19,471 bases of DNA from Hyphomicrobium sp. (GTDB lineage Bacteria; Pseudomonadota; Alphaproteobacteria; Rhizobiales; Hyphomicrobiaceae). Shown here in pieces: positions 7,247-14,795 of this stretch. The position numbers and the translations under genes are program-made. The notes below the pieces were generated by a model. That model searched no databases. It worked only from the letters and a program-made list of their open reading frames with translations, and was not told the origin of the DNA. The stretch lies in contig JAUVPN010000008.1 of assembly GCA_030598645.1 (NCBI GenBank), forward strand, positions 1 to 19,471, in the 5' to 3' direction. Position 1 is the first letter of the stretch, and each line of letters begins with the position of its first letter.

Positions 7247-8416
7247 CTAATTCGCTTTGTTCTCGGCCCAATCAGCGAGACGGGACAGAAAGCGTGAGCA
7301 ATTTGCAACTTGGTCTTTGGTGATCCATTCATCGGCCGTGTGCGCTTGAGCGATATCTCCAGGACCGATGACGACCGACGGCGACCCAGCGTCTTGAAAC
7401 AGGCCCGCTTCGGTCGCATACGAAACGGCATGGGTTTGGTTTTGGCCGGCCAAATTCAGAGCGAGTGCGACGGCCTCCGAGTTGGTGCCGGCTGCGAACG
7501 GCGGCACTTGGTTGGCGATGGCAATGTTGATAAACGCTTCTGGCGCGACACGTTGCAGCTCGGGCAAGCATTCGCGAGCGACGAACGTCCGGACGCGCTG
7601 ATCTATGGTACTGGCATCGACGCCGGGCAGAGCGCGCAAGTCAAACTCGACGCTGCAGGAGACGGGAACAATGTTCGTGGCTGTACCGCCGTTAATGCGG
7701 ACGACCTGTAATGTTGCGTAGGCTGGGTCGAAGCGCTCGTCGCGCGGCGTGACCATGAGCTCTCTCTCGATAAGGCGCAGCTCTTGGAGTAGGACACCAG
7801 CGGCCGTGATAGCATTGGCCCCCAGGTGCGCCATGCTGGAGTGGGCGGCGCGGCCCTCTATATCCACGTGCCAGCGCACCGGCCCCTTGTGGGCGTCGAC
7901 GACGCTCATTGACGTCGGTTCGCCGACGATCACAAGGCGTGGCTTGCTCAAACTCTTGCCGAATTCGGAGATCATAGGGCGCACACCAAGACACCCTATC
8001 TCTTCGTCGTAGGAGAACGCGATGTGGATGGGGACTTTGAGTTGCCTGCTTTGAAAATCAGGCACTGCGGCCAGTGCGCAAGCTAGGAAGCCCTTCATGT
8101 CGCAGGTGCCGCGCCCATAGAGCCGCCCGTCGCGTTCCGCAAGCACAAACGGATCGCTGGTCCAATTCTGTCCGTCGACGGGAACTACGTCAGTATGACC
8201 CGAAAGCGCCACGCCTGGTACGTTGGCGGGACCAACGGTGGCAAAAAGGTTGGCTTTGGTCCCCTCCGGATTAACTACGAGCTGGCTGGCGACGCCGTGC
8301 TGAGCCAGATAGTCCTCTACAAAGCGCACAAGCGACATGTTGCTCTTGTGGCTAGTAGTGTCGAAGCTGACGAGCCGCGCTAGCAGTTCGATTGCGGAGT
8401 AGCTGGGCCCTTTCAT
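7247..8416 (-). CDS. argE: Acetylornithine deacetylase ArgE
   Basis: Zinc-dependent M20-family hydrolase that releases acetate from N2-acetylornithine to give ornithine. The motifs are LSGHTDVVPVDG (H74, D76), YGRGTCDMKG (D106), the catalytic pair E138/E139 in SYDEEIGCLG and IVGEPT (E166); the dimerisation domain starts near KGPVRWHVDIEGRAAHSS. The 389-residue length fits. I chose the ATG at 8416 with GAGG upstream; a GTG two codons earlier sits in the ribosome binding site. It lies 34 bases after apaG on the same strand. Other M20 members (succinyl-diaminopimelate desuccinylase, carboxypeptidases) are alternatives, but the sequence and the nearby argD-argF favour ArgE. Confidence 0.9.
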   Translation of the reverse strand: MKGPSYSAIELLARLVSFDTTSHKSNMSLVRFVEDYLAQHGVASQLVVNPEGTKANLFATVGPANVPGVALSGHTDVVPVDGQNWTSDPFVLAERDGRLYGRGTCDMKGFLACALAAVPDFQSRQLKVPIHIAFSYDEEIGCLGVRPMISEFGKSLSKPRLVIVGEPTSMSVVDAHKGPVRWHVDIEGRAAHSSMAHLGANAITAAGVLLQELRLIERELMVTPRDERFDPAYATLQVVRINGGTATNIVPVSCSVEFDLRALPGVDASTIDQRVRTFVARECLPELQRVAPEAFINIAIANQVPPFAAGTNSEAVALALNLAGQNQTHAVSYATEAGLFQDAGSPSVVIGPGDIAQAHTADEWITKDQVANCSRFLSRLADWAENKAN

Positions 8417-8450
8417 TTGCACCCTCGGCCATTGGCAATTGCGGATGCCA

Positions 8451-8843
8451 CTAGTTTACGCTCCGCACAGCAAAGGGGCAGTCGAGCGAGAAAGCCGGAA
8501 TGGCGACATCGAATAGCGCTCCATCATTGGCCTCCATCTGATAGCTGCCAACCATAATGCCAGACGGCGTAGCTAGCGGGCAGCCCGAGGTGTAACTAAA
8601 AGATCCGCCAGGTACGATGATGGGCTGCTCGCCTACGACACCCGGCCCGCGCACCTCTTCAGTATTTCCCATCGCATCAGTGATCTGCCACACGCGCGAA
8701 CGCAGTTGCACGGTCTGCTCGGTCTCATTCGTGATCTCGATGGTGTAGGCCCAAAGGAACTCGCTATCCTCCGGGGCCGATTGATCTTCGAGATACTGTG
8801 GAGTGACGTTGATGCGGATGCCGCGGGTCACAGCTTCATACAT
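8451..8843 (-). CDS. apaG: ApaG protein (FN3-like fold)
   Basis: Small cytoplasmic beta-sandwich protein of the ApaG/DUF525 family. Its biochemical role is unsettled; in enterobacteria it is named for linkage to apaH, and the annotation as a Co2+/Mg2+ efflux protein rests on weak evidence. Family hallmarks are IRINVTPQYLEDQS, FLWAYTIEITNETEQTVQLRSR, VWQITDAMGNTEEVRGPGVVGEQP, PGGSFSYTSGCPLATPSGIMVGSYQM and a conserved C-terminus. The ATG at 8843 gives 130 residues, the usual length; the frame continues upstream to a TTG at 8915, but that extension is not family-like. The ribosome binding site is weak. It sits between metZ and argE on the same strand. Confidence 0.93.
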   Translation of the reverse strand: MYEAVTRGIRINVTPQYLEDQSAPEDSEFLWAYTIEITNETEQTVQLRSRVWQITDAMGNTEEVRGPGVVGEQPIIVPGGSFSYTSGCPLATPSGIMVGSYQMEANDGALFDVAIPAFSLDCPFAVRSVN

Positions 8844-8938
8844 GCCGGCATGGTCCCTTGCGGTATCGGAGAAAGTGATGCGGGCGGATTGTATTCGGCC
8901 CACTGACGCGGTCAATGTCGCACATTTGGTAAACTTGT

Positions 8939-10153
8939 TCAGCCTTTAGCGGTGGCTTGAAGCCCGATTTCCAGGTCCGTGGCGAGATCCTCGAATGCTT
9001 CAAGTCCGACCGATAGGCGTAACATGCCGTCGCTGATGCCGAGCTCGGCACGGGCTTCGGGGCCAATGCGGTAGTGTGTGGTGGTTGCTGGGTGCGTCAG
9101 TAGGCTCTTGGCATCACCAAGGTTATTGGACAGCTTGATCAGCTGCAAAGCGTTCTGAAACTTGAAGGCGGCAGCTTTTCCGCCGACTAATTCAAACGTC
9201 ACGATCTGCCCCCCACCCGTCATCTGCCGGCGCGCGACGTCGGCTTGCGGGTGGTCTGATCGACCACAATAGAGCACGCGCTTCACGCCGGGAAGCGCGA
9301 CGAGATGATCGGCGACTTTTGTAGCTGTAGCCACCTGCGCTTGGATGCGGACTGGCATTGTCTCCAATCCCTTCAGCATGACCCATGCGTTAAACGGGCT
9401 CATGGTGGGGCCAGTCTGACGTAAGTACTCTTGCAAATGATTGGTCACATAGTCGGCACTGCCGAGCACTGCGCCGCCTAAGCACCGCCCCTGGCCGTCG
9501 ATGTGCTTCGTGGCCGAATAGATGACCACGTCCGCACCATGCTCGAGGGGGCGCTGAAGCATCGGCGTGGCAAATACGTTGTCAACGGTGACGAGGGCAC
9601 CGGCGTCCTTGGCGAGCCGCGAGACCCGTGCAATGTCGACGAGTTCCAGCGTTGGGTTCGCTGGAGTTTCAAAGAAGAACATCTTGGTATTTGGACGTAC
9701 AGCTCTCTGCCAGGCCTCCAAGTCTCGCCCGTCGACCAAAGTGGAGGCAATGCCGTATCGCGGGCACAATGTTTCCACGATATATCGGCAGGCGCCGAAC
9801 AGTGCGCGGGCTGACACGATGTGATCGCCTGCCTTAAGGTAGGACAGTAGGGCGGCGTTCACCGCTGCCATGCCGGTCGCCGTCGCGCGCGCTTCCTCCG
9901 CGCCTTCTAGTAAGCGGACACGCTCCTCAAACATCGCGACTGTGGGATTGGCGAACCGGCTATACTGGTAGCCAGGGTCCTCATTCTTGAAACGCGCCTC
10001 CGCCTGCTCAGCGCAATCATAGACAAAGCCTTGCGTAAGATAGAGCGCTTCGGAGGTCTCGCCGAATTGCGAGCGTTGGGTGCCGCCGTGCACGAGTTTT
10101 GTCTGTGGTGCCCAGCCCGCGGAGTTGGCTGTTTGATCTTCTTTGCTCGCCAT
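8939..10153 (-). CDS. metZ: O-succinylhomoserine sulfhydrylase MetZ
   Basis: PLP enzyme of the Cys/Met metabolism family that makes homocysteine directly from O-succinylhomoserine and sulfide. Features (ATG-based numbering) are TKLVHGGTQRS near the N-terminus, YQYSRFANPTV, the cofactor segment ATATGMAAVNAALLS, ETPANPTLELVDI, DNVFATPMLQ and the Schiff-base lysine K216 in YSATKHIDGQGRCLGG. The HIDGQGR context is characteristic of MetZ rather than MetB or MetC. The product is 404 residues. I chose the ATG at 10153, with AAGGAG 5 bases upstream; the in-frame GTG at 10159 overlaps that ribosome binding site. A SAM-II riboswitch and a promoter lie upstream, so expression should fall when S-adenosylmethionine is abundant. 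Confidence 0.95.
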   Translation of the reverse strand: MASKEDQTANSAGWAPQTKLVHGGTQRSQFGETSEALYLTQGFVYDCAEQAEARFKNEDPGYQYSRFANPTVAMFEERVRLLEGAEEARATATGMAAVNAALLSYLKAGDHIVSARALFGACRYIVETLCPRYGIASTLVDGRDLEAWQRAVRPNTKMFFFETPANPTLELVDIARVSRLAKDAGALVTVDNVFATPMLQRPLEHGADVVIYSATKHIDGQGRCLGGAVLGSADYVTNHLQEYLRQTGPTMSPFNAWVMLKGLETMPVRIQAQVATATKVADHLVALPGVKRVLYCGRSDHPQADVARRQMTGGGQIVTFELVGGKAAAFKFQNALQLIKLSNNLGDAKSLLTHPATTTHYRIGPEARAELGISDGMLRLSVGLEAFEDLATDLEIGLQATAKG

Positions 10154-10212
10154 ACGCACTCCTTAAGGGCGCATTGCCCATCAAAAATCCCGGCTCGCCA
10201 GGCGCCGCTCAT

Positions 10213-10251
10213 CGCAAAAGCCGACGCAGGAGAATCCGGGGTGCGCTCGGC
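10213..10251 (-). terminator. Possible terminator in the metZ leader, after the riboswitch
   Basis: On the minus strand GCCGA-g-CGCA pairs with TGCG-TCGGC (a 9-base-pair stem with one bulged base, loop about 13 bases), followed by TTTT. It starts 3 bases after the SAM-II aptamer and ends about 60 bases before the metZ start. It could be the expression platform for transcriptional control, but the U-tract is short, and control at translation, as for several SAM-II elements, is an alternative. Confidence 0.4.
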
Positions 10252-10253
10252 CA

Positions 10254-10305
10254 TTTTAGCGACTTATTTAACGTGGCGGCAAGCCGGCCGGCCAAATGAC
10301 CACGA
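10254..10305 (-). promoter_or_regulatory. SAM-II riboswitch upstream of metZ
   Basis: The minus-strand leader matches the SAM-II (metA-motif) consensus: TCGTGGTCATTTGGCCG, then GCCGGCTTGCCGCCACG, then TTAAATAAGTCGCTAAA. CGTGG pairs with CCACG to form P1, and the A-rich TTAAA and downstream GTCGCTAAA segments are those that form the pseudoknot and bind S-adenosylmethionine. SAM-II elements are known mainly from alphaproteobacteria, in front of methionine genes such as metA and metZ, so both sequence and location agree. It begins about 6 bases after the predicted transcription start. Confidence 0.93.
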
Positions 10306-10318
10306 GGATGGGTCGGGG

Positions 10319-10346
10319 ATTACCCTCGCAGGGTGCTTGGCGTCAA
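10319..10346 (-). promoter_or_regulatory. Predicted metZ promoter
   Basis: On the minus strand TTGACG (complement of 10341-10346) is followed by a 16-base spacer and GGTAAT (complement of 10319-10324, four of six matches to TATAAT). The predicted start lies near 10312, just ahead of the SAM-II aptamer, as expected for a riboswitch-controlled transcript. Confidence 0.55.
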
Positions 10347-10417
10347 GGGCTGGTTGCTCTAGAGCGGCGGAGGCGCGTCTGTCTGGGAAGTGCGGGAGCG
10401 CGAAGGGATTGGAGTCG

Positions 10418-11485
10418 ATGGCAAAGCCTCAGGCGAAACAGGCAAAACCGGTACGGCATCTGGCACGGACGGGTATCCTGCCCTCACAGAGGATTGATCG
10501 CCTTATCGATGCCGGCAAGATACAGCTTGCCGAACCGCTTCTGCCAAATCAGCTGCAGCCTGCAAGCCTCGACTTACGCCTTGGCACTATAGCCTACCGG
10601 GTGCGCGCAAGCTTTCTTCCTGGGCCTGATGAAAAGATCTCTGCAAAGCTCAACGATCTGCAGCTCCATACTATTAGTTTGTCGCAGGGGGCCGTGCTCG
10701 AGACCGGGTGTGTCTATGTTGTGCCGCTCTTAGAAAGCCTTGCCCTTGCCGACGATGTGTCGGCTGCTACCAATCCAAAGAGTTCCACCGGGCGGCTGGA
10801 TGTCTTTACACGCGTAATTGCCGATGGCGTTTCCACCTTCGACCAGATTCCGGCTGGGTACAAAGGCCCCTTATTTGCCGAGATTTGCCCGCAAACGTTT
10901 CCTGTCGTTGTGCGCAAGGGATCCAGATTGTCCCAGATCCGCTTTCGTGCCGGTGGCAGCGGAGAGGCGAATGTTGCCGACGACATCGCACTGTCCGTCG
11001 ACTTGATTGGCGACAAAGATGGCCTCGTAGGCTACCGCGCTAAGCGTCACACGGGTCTCGTTGACGTCGACATTGTTGCCAACCGCCCCGTGCTAGACTA
11101 CTGGGAGCCGATCCACGTGCGCGCTAAAAAGCGCCTCATCCTAGACCCCGACGAATTCTACATTCTAGCCTCCAAGGAAGCCGTGCACGTACCGCCCTCG
11201 CAGGCCGCGGAGATGGTACCATTTAATCCGCTGGTCGGTGAATTTCGCGTCCACTATGCAGGCTTTTTTGACCCGGGCTTTGGTCACAGGGAAGCCGGCG
11301 GTGAAGGCTCCAAGGCGGTTCTTGAGGTGCGTTCTCATAAGGTCCCGTTCATCTTGGAAGATGGCCAGATTATCGGCCGCCTCATCTACGAAGAACTGAC
11401 CGAACCGCCTCAGATGTTGTATGGCCGCGATCTTTCTTCGCACTATCAAGCTCAGGGCTTGAAGCTTTCCAAGCACTTCAAGTAA
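10418..11485 (+). CDS. dcd: 2'-deoxycytidine 5'-triphosphate deaminase (long two-domain form)
   Basis: Deaminates dCTP to dUTP in the route to dTMP. The 355-residue protein is about twice the length of the E. coli enzyme and matches the long alphaproteobacterial type with two dUTPase-like beta-barrel domains. The N-terminal domain has LLPNQLQPASLDLRLG (41-56) and the conserved NPKSSTGRLDVFTRVIAD (119-136); the C-terminal domain runs from about residue 215, with EFRVHYAGFFDPGFGH and ILEDGQIIGRLIYEEL. I chose the ATG at 10418, with GGAG 4 bases upstream, over an open frame that extends into the divergent metZ gene. It is divergent from metZ. No promoter was clearly identified. Confidence 0.88.
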   Translation: MAKPQAKQAKPVRHLARTGILPSQRIDRLIDAGKIQLAEPLLPNQLQPASLDLRLGTIAYRVRASFLPGPDEKISAKLNDLQLHTISLSQGAVLETGCVYVVPLLESLALADDVSAATNPKSSTGRLDVFTRVIADGVSTFDQIPAGYKGPLFAEICPQTFPVVVRKGSRLSQIRFRAGGSGEANVADDIALSVDLIGDKDGLVGYRAKRHTGLVDVDIVANRPVLDYWEPIHVRAKKRLILDPDEFYILASKEAVHVPPSQAAEMVPFNPLVGEFRVHYAGFFDPGFGHREAGGEGSKAVLEVRSHKVPFILEDGQIIGRLIYEELTEPPQMLYGRDLSSHYQAQGLKLSKHFK

Positions 11486-11617
11486 CACTACGTTGCAGCG
11501 CTTGATCCGCGCCTGCCGTCCAGTCTCAACTCAAATTCCTCGACTTAAGATGCCTTGCGCACCTGTTGTTCTTGGCAATTATGCCGTCTCTAGTAGTGAC
11601 GCTTGTGCGGGCTCTCC

Positions 11618-13396
11618 ATGACAATCCCCCAGATTCTTCTAATTCTCGTCTTGGTCGTTACGCTCGCGCTCTTCATCTGGGGTCGCTGGCGCCACGATGT
11701 CGTGGCCGTTCTCGCGCTCGTCGCGTCACTTCTTCTCGGCCTGGTGGATCCTAAACATGCCTTTTCCGGCTTCAGCGATCATGCCGTCGTCACTGTAGCG
11801 CTTGTTTTGATCTTAAGCGCTGCGATCCGCGCGTCGGGGATATTGCAACGTCTGATTCGGCACCTGGAGCCGATCCTGCAACGGCCGAATCTGCAGGTCT
11901 TTGTCTTCGTTGCGCTGGTGACAGTAATGTCAGGGTTCATGAATAACGTGGGCGCGCTCGCGATTCTAATGCCCGTTGCCATCAGTTTTGCAGAGAAGGC
12001 GGGCCGCTCGCCGGCTACATTGTTGATGCCGCTGTCGTTCGGCTCTCTGTTGGGCGGCCTCACAACTCTTATAGGCACCCCGCCAAACCTGCTCATTTCC
12101 TCTGTGCGGCAGGACATTGTCGGTGAACCCTTCTCAATGTTCGATTTTACACCGGTTGGCGTTGGTGTGGCACTCGTCGGAATTGCCTATTTGACGTTTG
12201 CTTGGCGGCTGCTTCCCGAAGATCGCCGTGGTGCGCCGGCACCCGAAAAGCGTTTCCAAATCGAGGATTACTTGACGGAGGCGCGTATCACCGCGGAGTC
12301 GTCTCTCGTCGGAAAGACGGTTCGTGACTTAGAGAAGATGGGAGAAGACGACATCACAGTCGTATCGATCATCCGCCCCAACGATCGGCGACTGGCACCG
12401 GCAGGCTGGACCAAGCTGCGCGAGGACGACCTACTCCTACTTGAAGCAGACTCGACCATCCTTAAGAGCGTTGTTGACGAGGCAAGGCTGGATCTCATCG
12501 GTGAGGAAAGCATCGATCCTACCCTCGTTCGATCTGAGCAAGTTGGGATCGTTGAAGCGGTTATCACAAGGGGATCGCCCCTTATCGGGCGCTCTCCGAA
12601 AGGCGTGCTTCTGCACAGCTATGGTGTCAATCTGTTGGCGTTGAGCCGCCAAGGGCGCCGGTCCACCGCACGCCTTGCCCGCCAGCGTCTTCGCGAAGGT
12701 GATGTCGTTGTGCTCCAAGGCGATTTGGAGCAGATGCCCAGGACGTTGCAGGAACTCGGCGCGCTGCCGCTTGCAGAAAGAAATGTCAAACTTGGCCAGC
12801 CAGCGCAAGTCGCACTCCCCGTCGGGGTGATGGCTGGCGCGGTCATACTAACCTCTACGGGCGTTCTGCCTGTGGCCATCGCATTCCTCGTGGCCGTCGC
12901 AGTGCTTGCCGTTTTTCAGGTAATGCGATTGAGCGACATGTATCAAGCCATCGACGGCTCGATCATTGTGCTTATGGCGGCGCTCATTCCCGTTACCGAG
13001 GCCATGAAAACGACAGGGCTCGCGGAAGTCATCGCTGCGTCAATTGCTACTGCAGGCGCCAGTCTTCCGCCCGTCGCCATGCTCGCCCTTGTCTTTGTCG
13101 CAACCATGCTGATCACGCCCATTCTTAATAATGCCGCAACCGTACTGCTAATGGGGCCTATCGCTGCCGGCTTCGCGATGAAGCTGGGGCTCAACATCGA
13201 TTCATTTCTAATGGCAGTTGCAATAGCGGCCTCATGCGAGTTCCTCACGCCCTTTGGGCATCAGTCTAACATGCTGGTGATGGGGCCGGGCGGATACCGC
13301 TTTGGCGATTATGCGCGCCTTGGCGTTCCGCTTTCGATTATCGTTGCCATCGTTGCAATACCACTCATCGCGCTCGTGTGGCCGATAACACCGTAG
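11618..13396 (+). CDS. SLC13 family permease with two RCK-C (TrkA-C) domains
   Basis: Inner-membrane transporter of the DASS/SLC13 type, which usually moves anions such as dicarboxylates, citrate or sulfate with sodium or protons. Two hydrophobic halves flank a soluble insert. The first half (about 5-195) contains MSGFMNNVGALAILMP and LLGGLTTLIGTPPNLLIS; the second (about 395-590) contains PILNNAATVLLMGPIA and SCEFLTPFGHQSNMLV. These paired N-N and T-P motifs form the substrate/sodium site in the family. The insert (about 225-385) holds two TrkA-C/RCK-C-like domains, each ending in a hydrophobic strand (REDDLLLLEAD; REGDVVVLQGD). The ATG at 11618 gives 592 residues; the upstream TTG frame is not favoured. 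The substrate cannot be read from sequence. The 132-base gap to dcd has no clear site. Confidence 0.9.
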   Translation: MTIPQILLILVLVVTLALFIWGRWRHDVVAVLALVASLLLGLVDPKHAFSGFSDHAVVTVALVLILSAAIRASGILQRLIRHLEPILQRPNLQVFVFVALVTVMSGFMNNVGALAILMPVAISFAEKAGRSPATLLMPLSFGSLLGGLTTLIGTPPNLLISSVRQDIVGEPFSMFDFTPVGVGVALVGIAYLTFAWRLLPEDRRGAPAPEKRFQIEDYLTEARITAESSLVGKTVRDLEKMGEDDITVVSIIRPNDRRLAPAGWTKLREDDLLLLEADSTILKSVVDEARLDLIGEESIDPTLVRSEQVGIVEAVITRGSPLIGRSPKGVLLHSYGVNLLALSRQGRRSTARLARQRLREGDVVVLQGDLEQMPRTLQELGALPLAERNVKLGQPAQVALPVGVMAGAVILTSTGVLPVAIAFLVAVAVLAVFQVMRLSDMYQAIDGSIIVLMAALIPVTEAMKTTGLAEVIAASIATAGASLPPVAMLALVFVATMLITPILNNAATVLLMGPIAAGFAMKLGLNIDSFLMAVAIAASCEFLTPFGHQSNMLVMGPGGYRFGDYARLGVPLSIIVAIVAIPLIALVWPITP

Positions 13397-13446
13397 TACG
13401 GGCGCGATTGTTGTGCGCAAAATATGTGGTCGGTTAGGAGTAAGAG

Positions 13447-14037
13447 ATGCAACTGAACAGAATTTCAGTACTTGGCGTGATAGCCGCGATTATTTTGGTT
13501 TCAGCGGCGCGTGCTGAAGACGAGCATCGCGAACTTGATGCGCACGCGCATGGTCACGGCACGCTCAATATCGCCCTCGAGGGCAAACGCGTTTCGATCG
13601 AACTGGAGGCCCCGGGCATGGACCTCGTTGGCTTTGAGTACCAGGCGCAGACCGAAGAGCAGAAGGCCGCAATTGAGCGTGTAAAAAACCGGCTCGCGAA
13701 GCCTCTTGCCTTGTTCAAACTTCCTGCGTCTGCGGGCTGCTCCGTTTCCAATGTGAATGTTGAGCTCGAGGGTGGTAATGACCGCGACGACGGCGGCAAG
13801 GATAACGCTGATGCGCACGACGATGAAGATGCCGGGGGCGCCGGTCACACGGAATTTCACGTAACTTACGTGTTGGACTGCGCCCGCCCAGCCAATCTCA
13901 CGTCCATCGCGTTCGACTACTTCAAGTCGTTTGCCGGTGCCGAAGAGCTGACAGTCAACGTTATTTCGGCCAAGGCCCAGAACACCTACGAGGTCAGCCG
14001 TGAAAAGCCTGCGCTTGATCTTGGCGGCATAATGTAA
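13447..14037 (+). CDS. zrgA: DUF2796/ZrgA family periplasmic metal-associated protein
   Basis: Predicted exported protein, first gene of a four-gene operon. A signal peptide is visible (LGVIAAIILVSAARA, likely cleavage after residue 23). The mature protein starts with acidic and histidine-rich residues (H27, H33, H35, H37 in HRELDAHAHGHGTLN) and has a second Asp/His-rich stretch (about 111-138: DDGG, DAHDDED, H134, H138), a likely metal-binding loop. C98 and C145 could form a disulfide. The HAHGHGTLNIALEG block and FDYFKSF are characteristic of DUF2796, whose Vibrio member ZrgA takes part in zinc uptake; that role here is inferred. AGGAG lies 7 bases before the ATG. The stop overlaps the next gene's ATG (TAATG). 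No Zur-type palindrome was found in the 50-base upstream gap. Confidence 0.85.
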   Translation: MQLNRISVLGVIAAIILVSAARAEDEHRELDAHAHGHGTLNIALEGKRVSIELEAPGMDLVGFEYQAQTEEQKAAIERVKNRLAKPLALFKLPASAGCSVSNVNVELEGGNDRDDGGKDNADAHDDEDAGGAGHTEFHVTYVLDCARPANLTSIAFDYFKSFAGAEELTVNVISAKAQNTYEVSREKPALDLGGIM

Positions 14038-14795
14038 TGGGGCAGCCTTCGCCACGCAGTACGGGCGAAGCCAAGCCCGCGGGAGGGACATCCGATATCG
14101 TCACGATGTCGGATGTCCGTTTCTGTTGGCCAGGCCCCCATTCGTTCTTGATGGCGATCGATGAATTCGTCCTTCCAGCGCGCCAACGCGTATTACTGAC
14201 CGGCCCGTCAGGGGCAGGCAAGTCGACATTCTTGAGCCTGTTATGTGGGATCGTCGCACCTTTGTCGGGGCGCCTTGAGGTCCTGGGCACGGACACGGCG
14301 AAGCTGTCGAACGCGATGCGCGATCATTTCCGCGCCGAGCACTTTGGCATCATCTTTCAAATGTTCAATCTGCTGCCTTATGGCTCCATCATCGACAACG
14401 TGCTTCTACCCTTGAGTTTTGCGAGAAAGCGCCGCGAGCGTGCCAGTCAGAATGGATCCGTTGACGAAGAGGCTGGGCGGTTGCTGGCTAGTCTCGGTCT
14501 TGAAGCCGGAGACCTTTACGGCATGTCGACAGCTAATCTAAGCGTCGGCCAGCAGCAGCGCGTGGCAGCCGCGCGAGCGCTTATAGGTCGTCCGGAGATC
14601 ATTGTGGCCGACGAGCCGACGTCTGCGCTAGACCGCAATCGCCAGGATGCGTTTCTCGATCTCCTCTTTGCAGAAGCCAATGCTGCGGACGCGTCGGTGA
14701 TTATGGTCAGCCACGAGGAGGCGCTGGGCTGCCATTTCGATCGCGTACTGCGGTTGGATGATGTCGCCGTGACGACCAGGAGTGCGGCGGAATGA
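14037..14795 (+). CDS. ABC transporter ATP-binding protein (LolD/MacB-like), zrg-like operon
   Basis: Cytoplasmic ATPase pairing with the FtsX-like permease encoded next. The motifs are Walker A GPSGAGKS (56-63), Q-loop Q108 in IIFQMFNLLP, signature LSVGQQQR (168-175), Walker B IIVADEPTSALD (188-199) and H226 in VSHEEAL. FQMFNLLP is typical of the LolD/MacB branch. Two starts are possible: the ATG at 14037, overlapping the previous stop, or the ATG at 14106, which begins MSDVRFCWPG exactly where the domain starts. The intervening 23 codons are not domain-like and hold two inverted repeats. I keep 14037 because the TAATG overlap allows coupling and 14106 has no suitably spaced ribosome binding site. 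The stop overlaps the next start by four bases. Confidence 0.88.
   Translation: MGQPSPRSTGEAKPAGGTSDIVTMSDVRFCWPGPHSFLMAIDEFVLPARQRVLLTGPSGAGKSTFLSLLCGIVAPLSGRLEVLGTDTAKLSNAMRDHFRAEHFGIIFQMFNLLPYGSIIDNVLLPLSFARKRRERASQNGSVDEEAGRLLASLGLEAGDLYGMSTANLSVGQQQRVAAARALIGRPEIIVADEPTSALDRNRQDAFLDLLFAEANAADASVIMVSHEEALGCHFDRVLRLDDVAVTTRSAAE
14047..14118 (+). repeat. Two tandem inverted repeats at the start of the ABC ATPase gene
   Basis: The first inverted repeat is CTTCGCC (14047-14053) with GGCGAAG (14064-14070), with a 10-base loop. The second has 15-base arms: GGACATCCGATATCG (14086-14100), loop TCA, then CGATGTCGGATGTCC (14104-14118), complementary at 14 of 15 positions. Both lie between the zrgA-like stop and the conserved start of the ATPase domain, and the alternative ATG at 14106 sits inside the second arm. 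They could form RNA hairpins controlling translation or processing within the operon, or be a protein-binding site or REP-like insertion. The T-run after the second hairpin is too weak for a clear terminator. Confidence 0.75.

Noticed and set aside
10031..10417. Long N-terminal extension of the dCTP deaminase frame.
   Set aside because: It runs antisense through the metZ start, its promoter and the SAM-II riboswitch, and is not domain-like; the ATG at 10418 has a good ribosome binding site.
13397..13446. Zur operator expected ahead of a zinc-linked operon.
   Set aside because: I looked for an AT-rich GTTAT/ATAAC-type palindrome in the 50-base gap and found none; regulation by Zur remains unproven.
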